A stretch of DNA of 37,667 bases. Source: a virus. Numbering within the stretch: position 1 is the stretch's first letter; each line of letters opens with the position of its first letter. The translations under genes were made by a program, and so were the position numbers. The stretch spans positions 1 through 37,667 of IMG/VR virus record IMGVR_UViG_3300009182_000153. One strand, 5' to 3'. The notes under the pieces are model-generated. The model was given only the letters and a program-made list of their open reading frames with translations. It was not told the origin of the DNA and did not search any database. Below, one piece after another: positions 31,032 to 37,667 of the stretch.

Positions 31032-31466
31032 ATGGCATATTCAGGACAATTTAAACCTTCAAACCCTCAAAAATACATTGGGGACTACAAAAACATCATA
31101 TATCGCTCAAGTTGGGAAGCAAGAGTGATGACTTGGCTCGACAAAAATCCAAGTATTGTGTCTTGGTCGTCAGAGGAAGTTGTCGTACCATATATTTCTC
31201 CTGTTGATGGAAGATGGCACCGATACTTTCCTGATTTCGTGGTCAAGGTCAAGGATAAGAATGGTACATTGAAAACCATGATGTTGGAAGTCAAACCAAA
31301 GAAACAAACACAAGAACCAATTATACAAAGACGAGTTACCAAAAGGTATATCACCGAAGTTACCACATGGGGTGTCAATCAAGCCAAATGGAAGGCTGCA
31401 ACTGAATACTGTTTAGACCGTAATTGGGAATTTAAGCTTATCACTGAGGACCATCTAGGCCTGTAA
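31032..31466 (+). CDS. gp4: Head completion nuclease-like protein gp4
   Basis: 144 residues (T4 gp4 has 150). The start FKPSNPQKYIGDYKNIIYRS followed by SWEARVMTWLDKN is the family signature. A PD-(D/E)xK nuclease core can be seen: Glu29 (SWEARV), Asp68 in YFPDFV, and Glu86-x-Lys88 in LEVKPK. In T4, gp4 is needed to make filled heads ready for tail joining. Related folds include TnsA-type endonucleases. The start at 31032 is set by homology; the gene has no visible ribosome binding site and lies about 14 bases after the TATATATA run. It is the first gene of the rightward set. Confidence 0.9.
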   Translation: MAYSGQFKPSNPQKYIGDYKNIIYRSSWEARVMTWLDKNPSIVSWSSEEVVVPYISPVDGRWHRYFPDFVVKVKDKNGTLKTMMLEVKPKKQTQEPIIQRRVTKRYITEVTTWGVNQAKWKAATEYCLDRNWEFKLITEDHLGL

Positions 31467-31477
31467 CTAAATAAGGC

Positions 31478-32116
31478 ATGGATAAAAAACCCTCACTCCT
31501 TACTACTCTTGCTGAACAGAAGTCTGCCGCAGAATTGCAGACAATGAGCCGTGAGTCATTGAAATGGTTGACTCAAAAAGTTGCAACACTTAAAAATCCA
31601 AGAGCAATTTCTGTTGCAATAACCAGAGAAAAGAACAGGTTTGTACCAAGGGGTCTCAAACCACAACCAAATGTTACCAAAAGATTCAGAATTGGCAGTA
31701 TGTATTTCTTTGTATATGATCCAAAAGGCAAAAACCAACTGGATTATTATGATAGATTCCCTCTGGTGATACCACTTGAATCTTATTCTGATGGTTTCCT
31801 AGGATTAAACCTACATTACCTACCAATGCGGTATAGAGTGTATTTTATGCGAAAGTTGATGCCACGTGCAGTCCTGAACGATGATAATGAAATTATGCGT
31901 CTGCGTATATCATATGAAATCCTAGACGCCTCCAGAAAATATAAAGAGTTTAGGCCGTGCCTCAAACGATACTTATACTCACATATAAGGTCTAGAATAC
32001 TTGCCGTTGAACCAGAAGAATGGGATATTGCAATGTATTTACCAGTTCAACAATTCAAAAAAGCACCAGTATCTCAAGTTTGGAAAGAATCCGTAGAAGA
32101 AATAAGGAATTCATAA
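31478..32116 (+). CDS. Conserved T4-like virion or packaging protein, possibly gp2-like
   Basis: 212 residues. Strongly conserved-looking core: FRIGSMYFFVYDPKGKNQLD, YYDRFPLVIPLESYSDGFLG, LNLHYLPMRYRVYFMRKLMP, then RLRISYEILDASRKYKEFRP, LKRYLYSHIRSRILAVEPEE and WDIAMYLPVQQFKKA. This Y-D-P...YYDxFPLVIPL...GLNLHYLP pattern recurs in T4-like phages next to head-completion genes. In T4, gene 4 neighbours gene 2 (DNA end protector), so a gp2-type role is possible, but I cannot confirm the match from sequence alone. Basic overall. It has an AAGG site 5 bases before ATG and is followed directly (TAA-ATG) by the tube gene. Confidence 0.75.
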   Translation: MDKKPSLLTTLAEQKSAAELQTMSRESLKWLTQKVATLKNPRAISVAITREKNRFVPRGLKPQPNVTKRFRIGSMYFFVYDPKGKNQLDYYDRFPLVIPLESYSDGFLGLNLHYLPMRYRVYFMRKLMPRAVLNDDNEIMRLRISYEILDASRKYKEFRPCLKRYLYSHIRSRILAVEPEEWDIAMYLPVQQFKKAPVSQVWKESVEEIRNS

Positions 32117-32647
32117 ATGGCAGGTTTACAAAATTTCATACACAGTTTCACAACTGATTTGGCCAGACCAAATCGTTTTGATGTACTTTTGAATTTACCC
32201 GATGCATTGCTTGGTAGTACTGGAATACCATCAAATTATAAAGATGGAATGAGATATCGTTGTGAAGTGGCGCAATTACCAGGTAAAACCTTTGACACGG
32301 TAGAACAGAAAACATATGGTCCGATAGAAAAATTTCCTAATCTTGTTACATATACTGATATTGATTTGACATTTATTGTTGATGATACTATGGGTGTAAA
32401 GACTACGTTTGATATGTGGTTGACTTATATCAATTCAAGAACAACAAACAATTTTAAATATAAATCAGATTATGTCTCAGATATAAAAATTTATCAATAT
32501 AGTCTAGCAAATAAATTTACATATGGTGTGAATTTGATTAATGCTTATCCAATATCAATGAATCAAATGGATTTGGACTGGAGTTCGGATGGTTATCACA
32601 AATTAACTGTGACTTTTGCTTATACCTATTGGGAACAAGTGTATTAA
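32117..32647 (+). CDS. gp19: Tail tube protein, gp19-like
   Basis: 176 residues (T4 gp19 has 163). The pattern fits the T4 tube family: LARPNRFDVLLNLPDAL near the start, MRYRCEVAQLPGKTFDTVEQ, YGPIEKFPNLVTYTDIDLTF and IVDDTMGVKTTFDMWLTYIN, ending MNQMDLDWSSDGYHKLTVTF and AYTYWEQVY. Hexameric rings of this protein stack to form the DNA conduit inside the sheath. It precedes the gp26-like gene and the tape-measure-like genes, the usual tube-chaperone-tape order of long tails. A short gp54-type tube initiator is the alternative, since no other gp54 candidate is seen. Confidence 0.85.
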   Translation: MAGLQNFIHSFTTDLARPNRFDVLLNLPDALLGSTGIPSNYKDGMRYRCEVAQLPGKTFDTVEQKTYGPIEKFPNLVTYTDIDLTFIVDDTMGVKTTFDMWLTYINSRTTNNFKYKSDYVSDIKIYQYSLANKFTYGVNLINAYPISMNQMDLDWSSDGYHKLTVTFAYTYWEQVY

Positions 32648-32668
32648 TATTATTTTTAAGGAGTTATT

Positions 32669-33394
32669 ATGGCTTTACCAAAAATTGATGTGCCAACATA
32701 TGAAATTGAATTACCACTTTCTAAAAAGAAAATCAGATATCGTCCATTTCTAGTTAAAGAACAAAGAAACTTATTGATGGCCATGGAATCTAGCGAATCT
32801 AGTTCTGTACATGATTCCATTAGAGACATTCTTCATAATTGTACTTTGACAGAAGATATTGATATTGACAAATTGCCAATTATTGATATTGAATATTACT
32901 TTATTAACCTGAGAGCTAAATCTGTTGGTGAAGTAGTCGAATCAAAGTATCGTTGCAATAATGAGGTCGATGGCCAAGAATGTAACAACATTATGGAACA
33001 TAACATTAATTTGTTGAATATTAAAGTAGGTATGGATAATACAATATCACCAGAAATTCAACTGACCGATAAACTTTCTATCAAAATGAAATATCCAGAA
33101 TTTGGTATCATTAAAGATTCTGTCAATATTATCAATGAAACGGAACTTACATTCAATATGTTGGCCCGTAGTATTGAATACATTTATGATGGCGAACAAT
33201 TTTATTATGCAAATGAAACACCAATTTCAGAGTTGATAGAATTTGTTGAAAATTTAAATCAAACACAGTTTGAAAAGATTGAGAATTTTTTTAACAATCT
33301 ACCAAAGATGAAAGAGAAAATTGAAATGACTTGTAGTAAATGTGGTTTTCACCATTCATTTAAATTAGAAGGACTTGAAAGTTTTTTCGTATAA
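32669..33394 (+). CDS. gp26: gp26-like baseplate/tail assembly protein
   Basis: 241 residues in the zero frame (T4 gp26 has 208). The start VPTYEIELPLSKKKIRYRPF, then LVKEQRNLLMAMES and IIDIEYYFINLRAKSVGEVV, is the T4 gp26 family signature (T4 baseplate assembly protein). Four cysteines form two pairs, Cys96/Cys105 and Cys222-x-x-Cys225 (CSKCGFHH), and could bind zinc. It has a strong ribosome binding site, AAGGAG. The last codons AGT TTT TTC GTA TAA include a TTTTTTC slippery site leading into an overlapping -1 frame; see the next two entries. Placed between tube and tape measure genes, it fits a tape measure chaperone as well as the classical hub-assembly role. Confidence 0.88.
   Translation: MALPKIDVPTYEIELPLSKKKIRYRPFLVKEQRNLLMAMESSESSSVHDSIRDILHNCTLTEDIDIDKLPIIDIEYYFINLRAKSVGEVVESKYRCNNEVDGQECNNIMEHNINLLNIKVGMDNTISPEIQLTDKLSIKMKYPEFGIIKDSVNIINETELTFNMLARSIEYIYDGEQFYYANETPISELIEFVENLNQTQFEKIENFFNNLPKMKEKIEMTCSKCGFHHSFKLEGLESFFV
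33369..33388 (+). promoter_or_regulatory. Candidate programmed -1 ribosomal frameshift site
   Basis: The zero frame reads T TTT TTC at 33382-33388, a fitting X-XXY-YYZ heptamer, two codons before the TAA stop. An internal Shine-Dalgarno-like AAGGA lies at 33369-33373, 8 bases upstream, as at dnaX-type sites where it promotes backward slipping. A 7-bp inverted repeat (33414-33420 with 33434-33440) lies 25 bases downstream, probably too far to matter. After slipping, the -1 frame stays open to 33576. Confidence 0.7.
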
Positions 33395-33576
33395 CCTTTC
33401 GCCATGACAATTTGAGAAATCATTATAAAACAAATTTCTCGTTGATGCAACATCATAAGTATAGTTTGACTGAATTGGACAATATGATGCCATGGGAAAG
33501 GGACATATACATTGCGATGTTAGTCCAATATATTGAGCAGGAAAACCAAAGAATAAAAGAGAGAATAAAGAAATAA
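33382..33576 (+). CDS. -1 frame extension of the gp26-like protein (tail assembly chaperone C-terminal part)
   Basis: Open from a TGA at 33376-33378 to the TAA at 33574-33576, with no ATG near its beginning. Translated from the slip site it adds 62 residues after Phe240, giving a 302-residue fusion. The extension reads RITFRHDNLRNHYKTNFSLM, QHHKYSLTELDNMMPWERDI, then YIAMLVQYIEQENQRIKERI. It is coherent, amphipathic and protein-like, with the (M/L)xPWERxIYxxML type motif of small phage assembly factors, and it fills the whole space to the next gene. An internal ATG (33445) would give only 43 residues and has no Shine-Dalgarno. T4 has gene 51 here (26-51), so this may be the gp51 counterpart, or a lambda GT-like extension. 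Confidence 0.7.
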   Translation, partial: FFRITFRHDNLRNHYKTNFSLMQHHKYSLTELDNMMPWERDIYIAMLVQYIEQENQRIKERIKK

Positions 33577-33577
33577 A

Positions 33578-35314
33578 ATGGCAGAACCAGCAGTAGAGAC
33601 AAAAGATACCGTTAAAAAATTATCCTTTGGTGGTGTTGGCAAGTCTTTACTCGGCGGTGCCAAAAAATCCGTAATTAAAACTGTTGATTTTTTACATAAA
33701 AAGTTTGGTTCGACCAAACACATTGATGAAGGTAAAAAACTATCAAATACGGAATGTCTTGGTGAAATCTACAAGATGATGAAAATTATGGATGAGGATA
33801 AAAAACTTCGCCGTGAAATTGCTATTAATAATTCGGAACAAGAACAACATGAAAAAGACCAAAGAAATAAAGAAATAATATCCGCTTTAACTGGTAAAAA
33901 ATTTAAGAAAACTAAATTTAAACCTAAAAGGAAAATTAAAACCAAAAAGAAAGTTAAAGCAACAAAAATTTCTGAATCTGCCGGCTTTTCTCTTGGTGAC
34001 CTTGGTACTATAACTTTAGGCACTGCTGCTGTCATTGGTACTGGTGCGTTAATGACTGCACCAACATCTGCTTTTGCGAATACTATGAAAATGGAACAAG
34101 GCGCTAAAAGCCGTGAAGAAGCTTTAAAGAAAGCTCATAAATCAGTAAAAGATAGAGATAATTCTCTATCTTATGGTGTCATTAGTCTATCATCAATAAG
34201 AACAGAAGGCAAAGATAATTCAAGTTTAGATTCATTTATCAAAGATAATCCACAATTTAAACTTCCTGATCCTGGCCAAGGCGGAAAAAATCCAAATTTT
34301 ATAGAACAATGGAATAAAATTCCATCTGAAGAATTGCTTGATGCTCAAGAGAAATGGTATCAAACTCATGTTTTTAATCCAGCAACAAGATTACTAGAAT
34401 CTTCAGGTGTGGATCCTAAAATATCTTCTGATGAAAGAGTTCGTGCTTTTATGGCAGACAGAGGAAACCAAGTTGGTACAGCTGGTTCCGAAAAAGCAAT
34501 TAAAAAATCCAAAGCCAATGAAGCAAAAACACCAGAAGAATTTATAGATAAAATGACTGAATATGATGTAGCTAATGTAGAAGAACAATTTCCAAAATAC
34601 TTAGCACAATATCCAGACCGCAAAGATGCTTTAATTAGAAGAATGATTAATAGAAAAAATCTTTCTCTTAAAATTGAAAGTAAAGGTGCAACCAGTTCCA
34701 ATATTACAATAAAACCACCCGCTTTACCAACTCATCATACACCAGAACAGGATGCAAAACAAGACAAAACAATTGTAGTTCAAGAAAATAAAAATACATC
34801 AACAGATGATGAACTTGAAAAACAAAGGTTAAAATACGAAAAAGATTTTGAAAATTTTGTAGATATGGGTTTAGATACCAAACAACCACCCGTTGTATCG
34901 AAACCACAATTGTGGAAATCCATGACTTCTCTGTATGAAAATGACAACATCTTATACACAGAACAGGAAAAATTATATGTAGAAAGACAAAAACAAAAAC
35001 TTGCAGAAGTTTATGGTTTTAAAAGTTGGGCTGAATATGAAAGAGTTTCGGAAGAAAGAATTGCAAAAAGACATGAAATTTTAGATGCACAACAAAGAGA
35101 ATATGAAGAAAATCAAAGAAAAATTCAGGAAAAATTATTAGAATCTGTAAATAATACCACAAATATTAGTACAATTGTGCAAGAGTCAACGGAAATAAAA
35201 AAAGAAACTGGTAATGAAGTGCCTTTATTGATATTGAAAATGGAAGAAATTACTAATAAATTAAAGGTACCTCTAGAAGAAGGAATATACAGTCCGTATA
35301 TCTATAATGAATAA
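33578..35314 (+). CDS. Tape-measure/hub-like protein with a candidate wall-degrading domain
   Basis: 578 residues, close to T4 gp29 tape measure (590). Domains: an N-terminal Gly-rich basic part (KKLSFGGVGKSLLGGAKKSV), a charged helix (about 55-105), a very basic Lys run (105-130), a hydrophobic Gly/Ala/Thr stretch (139-161) and a globular part at about 170-366. The latter shows MEQG (Glu173), LSYGVISLSS (198-206), DSFIKDNPQF, FIEQWNKIPSEELLDAQEKW, YQTHVFNPATRLLESSGVD and TPEEFIDKMTEYD, a plan like the VgrG-related/tail muramidase domains that read SYGxYQxSS...FI...HY.P. The rest is coiled coil and Gln/Lys-rich. Together with the next gene it probably forms the tail core that sets length and opens the cell wall. 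The catalytic claim is inference. Confidence 0.65.
   Translation: MAEPAVETKDTVKKLSFGGVGKSLLGGAKKSVIKTVDFLHKKFGSTKHIDEGKKLSNTECLGEIYKMMKIMDEDKKLRREIAINNSEQEQHEKDQRNKEIISALTGKKFKKTKFKPKRKIKTKKKVKATKISESAGFSLGDLGTITLGTAAVIGTGALMTAPTSAFANTMKMEQGAKSREEALKKAHKSVKDRDNSLSYGVISLSSIRTEGKDNSSLDSFIKDNPQFKLPDPGQGGKNPNFIEQWNKIPSEELLDAQEKWYQTHVFNPATRLLESSGVDPKISSDERVRAFMADRGNQVGTAGSEKAIKKSKANEAKTPEEFIDKMTEYDVANVEEQFPKYLAQYPDRKDALIRRMINRKNLSLKIESKGATSSNITIKPPALPTHHTPEQDAKQDKTIVVQENKNTSTDDELEKQRLKYEKDFENFVDMGLDTKQPPVVSKPQLWKSMTSLYENDNILYTEQEKLYVERQKQKLAEVYGFKSWAEYERVSEERIAKRHEILDAQQREYEENQRKIQEKLLESVNNTTNISTIVQESTEIKKETGNEVPLLILKMEEITNKLKVPLEEGIYSPYIYNE
34085..34675 (+). other. Candidate peptidoglycan-degrading (VgrG-related type) domain
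   Basis: Residues about 170-366 of the first tape-measure-like protein. Glu173 in KMEQG stands where a catalytic Glu (E-S-G-G type) stands in related domains; SYGVISLSS matches the SYGxYQxSS loop; AQEKWYQTHVFNPATRLLESSGVD matches the helix-HYxP-G-D part; ISSDERVRAFMADRGNQVG resembles the following RSxAVxDVxxSTAVQHG helix. Recognition is by remembered pattern only. Confidence 0.45.
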
Positions 35315-35325
35315 GAGAACTAAAA

Positions 35326-37014
35326 ATGGATAATAAGTTAAACTACCAACAAGCCAGAAGTGTAAGGTCTCAATCACTTAAAGATGTGATTGCTGATGAA
35401 TTGATTCGTGGTAAAGGTTTAGGATCTTCTATCACAGGTGCTATAAGTCTGAAAACACAAGCCAGAATGAAAGGAATCAAAGAAAAATTTGATCCACTTA
35501 ATATTATTAAGTTTTTGACATTTGGTTCTCGTTTAGGTCCTGCTTTGTATGGCAAACTCTTTGGTCGTTCACAAAAAGATATTGAATATTTTGCTGGTCG
35601 TGCAAAACCAATTGGTCGTGGTAAACAAAAACTGGTTAAAGATAGAACAGATGATGGTGATGAAGATACCAGTGGAATGAAAACAGTACTGAATCAGATG
35701 CTTACTTTTATGAAAAAAAGCCGTGAAGATGATTTATTGATGTATGAAAAAGAAAATAATCTAAAAGAAAGTAATAAATTACATGAAGAAAAAAGACACA
35801 AAGATTTATTAAAAGCATTAGGTGCAAGAACTACTGAAGTACCTACAGCCACTATTGAAAAACCAAAAGAAGATAATGGATTTTTAAATGGATTGATGGA
35901 TTCTATCAAAAAATTGATTGAAGGCATGGAAGCAAAGATAAGAGATGTTATAGAATCTGTAAAAAATATTTCTAAAATGTTAGGTAGTATAAACAATATT
36001 GCTAAACTAATTCAAAATGTTGCTTGGTTACTACGAGTAGTAAGAACGCCGACAATATTGTTTCTTGCTGGTCTGGCGTTGTTTGAATTCGACAAATGGG
36101 TATCTAAAAAAGTAGATGATGCTATGGATGTTGCTGAAAAAGAAGCAATTGAACGTGGCGATGTTACATCATTACGAAAACATTTGGAAAATAGAAATAA
36201 GAAAAATCTTGATAAAGCTGCTCGAACTGGTGATGCGCTGGATGCTGGAGTGTATACCGATCCAATGACTATAGGTAATATAATGGTAAATCCAGCTGAA
36301 ATAAGAAAAAAAACAAAAGAATCATTTGAATTTGCCGCCAAAACAGAAACGGATCAATTAAAAAGACAAAAGGCTATTAATGCTTTACAAGAAATTGAAG
36401 CTGATACACAAAGTAGGAAATTGGAGTATTTGAAAAAAAATAATATTGATGTTAAATCAGCAACACCTCAACAATTGCAGGCCGCACAAGATTATGCTGA
36501 TGAGAAAATTGATATAAAAGGACTTCCTACTTGGGTAAAACCAGCAATACCAGCAAAAGTAGTTACTCCATTAAGTAAAACAGATAAAGAAACTCTAACA
36601 ACTGTACAAGATATTCCTGCTAACTTTTGGAAATGGTACCAACAACCAGACGCAACAGCAAATACAGAAGATGCGAAGATGTATCAAAAAATGTCTAAGG
36701 TGATTGCAGATAATCCACTTGGACCTTGGGAATTTGACAAAAAAATTCCTGGTTATAATGAATGGAATAGAACAGTACCTAAACCTATGCCTGCGGCCGG
36801 TAAACAAAGTTCTCTAAATGATTTGATACAGGATAATATAGATTTAAAATTAATTGACAGTACTTCTTCAATTCAAAAGAATAAAGCAGCACAAGAGAAA
36901 ATTAATTCGGCAAGTACCAAAGTTGCATCAAGTCAAAGTATTCCTATGCCACTTTCAAGGAATCAAGATTCCACTTATAACAGAATGTTGTATAATTCCA
37001 TTAGGGTCGTATAA
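35326..37014 (+). CDS. Second tape-measure/hub-like protein
   Basis: 562 residues. Layout parallels the preceding protein: a basic N-terminal part (ARSVRSQSLKDVIADELIRG, LNIIKFLTFGSRLGPALYGK), a long charged helix (about 118-165: VLNQMLTFMKKSREDDLLMY, EKENNLKESNKLHEEKRHKD, LLKALG), then an amphipathic helix and a hydrophobic segment at about 230-254 (NVAWLLRVVRTPTILFLAGL). The C-terminal half has helical parts with ATPQQLQAAQDYADEKIDIK, and low-complexity linkers. No catalytic motif was found. Long helices plus a membrane-like segment suit a tape measure that is ejected ahead of the DNA and enters the inner membrane. It ends 3 bases before the A-tract of the terminator hairpin. Spacing from the upstream gene is 11 bases. 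Confidence 0.65.
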   Translation: MDNKLNYQQARSVRSQSLKDVIADELIRGKGLGSSITGAISLKTQARMKGIKEKFDPLNIIKFLTFGSRLGPALYGKLFGRSQKDIEYFAGRAKPIGRGKQKLVKDRTDDGDEDTSGMKTVLNQMLTFMKKSREDDLLMYEKENNLKESNKLHEEKRHKDLLKALGARTTEVPTATIEKPKEDNGFLNGLMDSIKKLIEGMEAKIRDVIESVKNISKMLGSINNIAKLIQNVAWLLRVVRTPTILFLAGLALFEFDKWVSKKVDDAMDVAEKEAIERGDVTSLRKHLENRNKKNLDKAARTGDALDAGVYTDPMTIGNIMVNPAEIRKKTKESFEFAAKTETDQLKRQKAINALQEIEADTQSRKLEYLKKNNIDVKSATPQQLQAAQDYADEKIDIKGLPTWVKPAIPAKVVTPLSKTDKETLTTVQDIPANFWKWYQQPDATANTEDAKMYQKMSKVIADNPLGPWEFDKKIPGYNEWNRTVPKPMPAAGKQSSLNDLIQDNIDLKLIDSTSSIQKNKAAQEKINSASTKVASSQSIPMPLSRNQDSTYNRMLYNSIRVV

Positions 37015-37036
37015 AAAACCCCGCACTAGGCGGGGT
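37013..37036 (-). terminator. Rho-independent terminator for gp32, between convergent genes
   Basis: A perfect 7-bp stem, ACCCCGC (37018-37024) with GCGGGGT (37030-37036), encloses a 5-base loop. Read on the minus strand it is followed by six T (37018-37013), the normal intrinsic terminator form. It lies 31 bases past the gp32 stop. On the plus strand the same stem follows the end of the second tape-measure-like gene but lacks a T tract, so termination there would be weaker. Confidence 0.9.
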
Positions 37037-37067
37037 CTAAACAAAGTTCTGAGAAAGGAACTTTTGT

Positions 37068-37667
37068 TTAATCTTGTGCCAACTTGGCAAAATATGCCAT
37101 GTCATCTTCATCGGCCATTTCCATTTCAGGTTCAGCCACAGGTTTCTTAGGTGCAGATTTCATCTGTTCAACTGTAGTCTTAGTAACAGGTTTCTCACCA
37201 TTCAAGCCTAGGACCTTTTCCAGACGGTCTTTCAACGCATCATAGGTCTTGAATTCTTTATCAGCAACCAACTCTGATAAAGCGTGTTCTGATTTCCAAA
37301 CCTTTTCAAGTTCATCATCGTCATCCAACAATGCTGATGGAGATTCAAATTCGGACTTGTCATAGTTTTGGTAACCCTCAACTTTACGAATCTTCAACTT
37401 GAAGTTAGCACCTTTCCACAAATCAAATGGATTGATTGCTTGTTCATCAGCGAACTGAGGATTCATTGCTTCTGTAATCTTATCAAAGATTTTCTTACCA
37501 AATTTGAACAACATTACTTTGCCTTCATTTTCAGGATGTTTTGGATCGCTGACAATGTATACGTTAGCAACATAATTCAATTTACGCTTTTGTTTGCGTA
37601 CAATTTCTTTGTTAGCTTCAATGCCTGAATTCCACAAAGTAGAATTGTGTTCACACACAGGACATTG
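37068..37667 (-). CDS. gp32: Single-stranded DNA-binding protein gp32, partial (5' end off the right edge)
   Basis: The frame is open to the right edge (199 codons visible). It begins inside the core domain with QCPVCEHNS, the CxxC half of the zinc site (Cys87-Cys90 in T4), so a start at the GTG of that motif would be artificial. Then follow KRKLNYVANVYIVSDPKHPE, NEGKVMLFKFGKKIFDKITE, PFDLWKGANFKLKIRKVEGY and QNYDKSEFESPSALLDDDDE, the T4 gp32 OB-fold core. The C-terminus is acidic (EPEMEMADEDDMAYFAKLAQ), the tail that recruits replication partners and controls binding. gp32 coats ssDNA during replication, recombination and repair. It points toward the structural genes and ends at its own terminator. 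Confidence 0.95.
   Translation of the reverse strand, partial: QCPVCEHNSTLWNSGIEANKEIVRKQKRKLNYVANVYIVSDPKHPENEGKVMLFKFGKKIFDKITEAMNPQFADEQAINPFDLWKGANFKLKIRKVEGYQNYDKSEFESPSALLDDDDELEKVWKSEHALSELVADKEFKTYDALKDRLEKVLGLNGEKPVTKTTVEQMKSAPKKPVAEPEMEMADEDDMAYFAKLAQD

Noticed and set aside
33414-33440. 7-bp inverted repeat after the slippery site as a frameshift-stimulating hairpin
   Set aside because: It starts 25 bases after the heptamer, beyond the usual 5-9 base spacer, and is AT-rich with a 13-base loop.

Overview
The window is a piece of the virion-structure region of a T4-superfamily contractile-tailed phage (myovirus), AT-rich (roughly 35% GC by eye). Recognisable T4-type proteins are baseplate gp48, gp53, gp27-like hub, split gp5 spike, gp25, gp6, a gp7-position protein, gp8, gp4 head completion nuclease, gp19-type tube, gp26-type assembly factor, tape-measure-like proteins and ssDNA-binding gp32. 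The long DUF4815 protein, the ANxA-rich fibres and the S74-terminated fibres resemble those of aquatic T4-like phages (cyanophages, pelagiphages and relatives). The host cannot be fixed from this window. No tRNA, IS element, integrase or CRISPR array was seen, and genes are packed with gaps mostly under 25 bases.

Layout. From about 31.0 kb two gene sets diverge across a 39-base gap. Leftward (minus strand), in transcription order: gp48, gp53, gp27-like hub, OB-fold half of the gp5 spike, a helical unknown, beta-helical half of the spike, an unknown, gp25, gp6, gp7-position protein, a beta-helix fibre-like protein, gp8, a 1769-residue DUF4815 protein ending in a Hint domain, a 735-residue structural protein, and a small coiled coil. 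Then comes a roughly 8 kb receptor-recognition region: two fibres with self-processing S74 chaperone domains, a tail-collar protein, several short fibre-tip proteins paired with small fibre-assembly-like proteins, and a heptad-repeat fibre running off the left edge. Rightward (plus strand): gp4, a conserved 212-residue protein, tail tube, gp26-like protein with a candidate -1 frameshift extension, and two tape-measure-like proteins. The plus set meets gp32 (minus strand, cut by the right edge) at a strong terminator hairpin.

How the genes work together. The plus-strand genes supply tube, length-setting core and their assembly factors plus head completion. The minus-strand genes supply the hub, spike, wedges and host-contacting fibres. 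The most notable points are: (1) a TTTTTTC slippery site with an internal Shine-Dalgarno at the end of the gp26-like gene, giving a lambda G/GT-like layout just before the tape measure genes; (2) a Hint autoprocessing-type domain on a giant tail protein; (3) a spike split over two genes with no lysozyme domain, and a candidate wall-degrading domain inside the first tape-measure-like protein; (4) a recurring glycine/tyrosine beta module in four different baseplate proteins; (5) repeated fibre cassettes with conserved junction DNA carrying the next gene's ribosome binding site.
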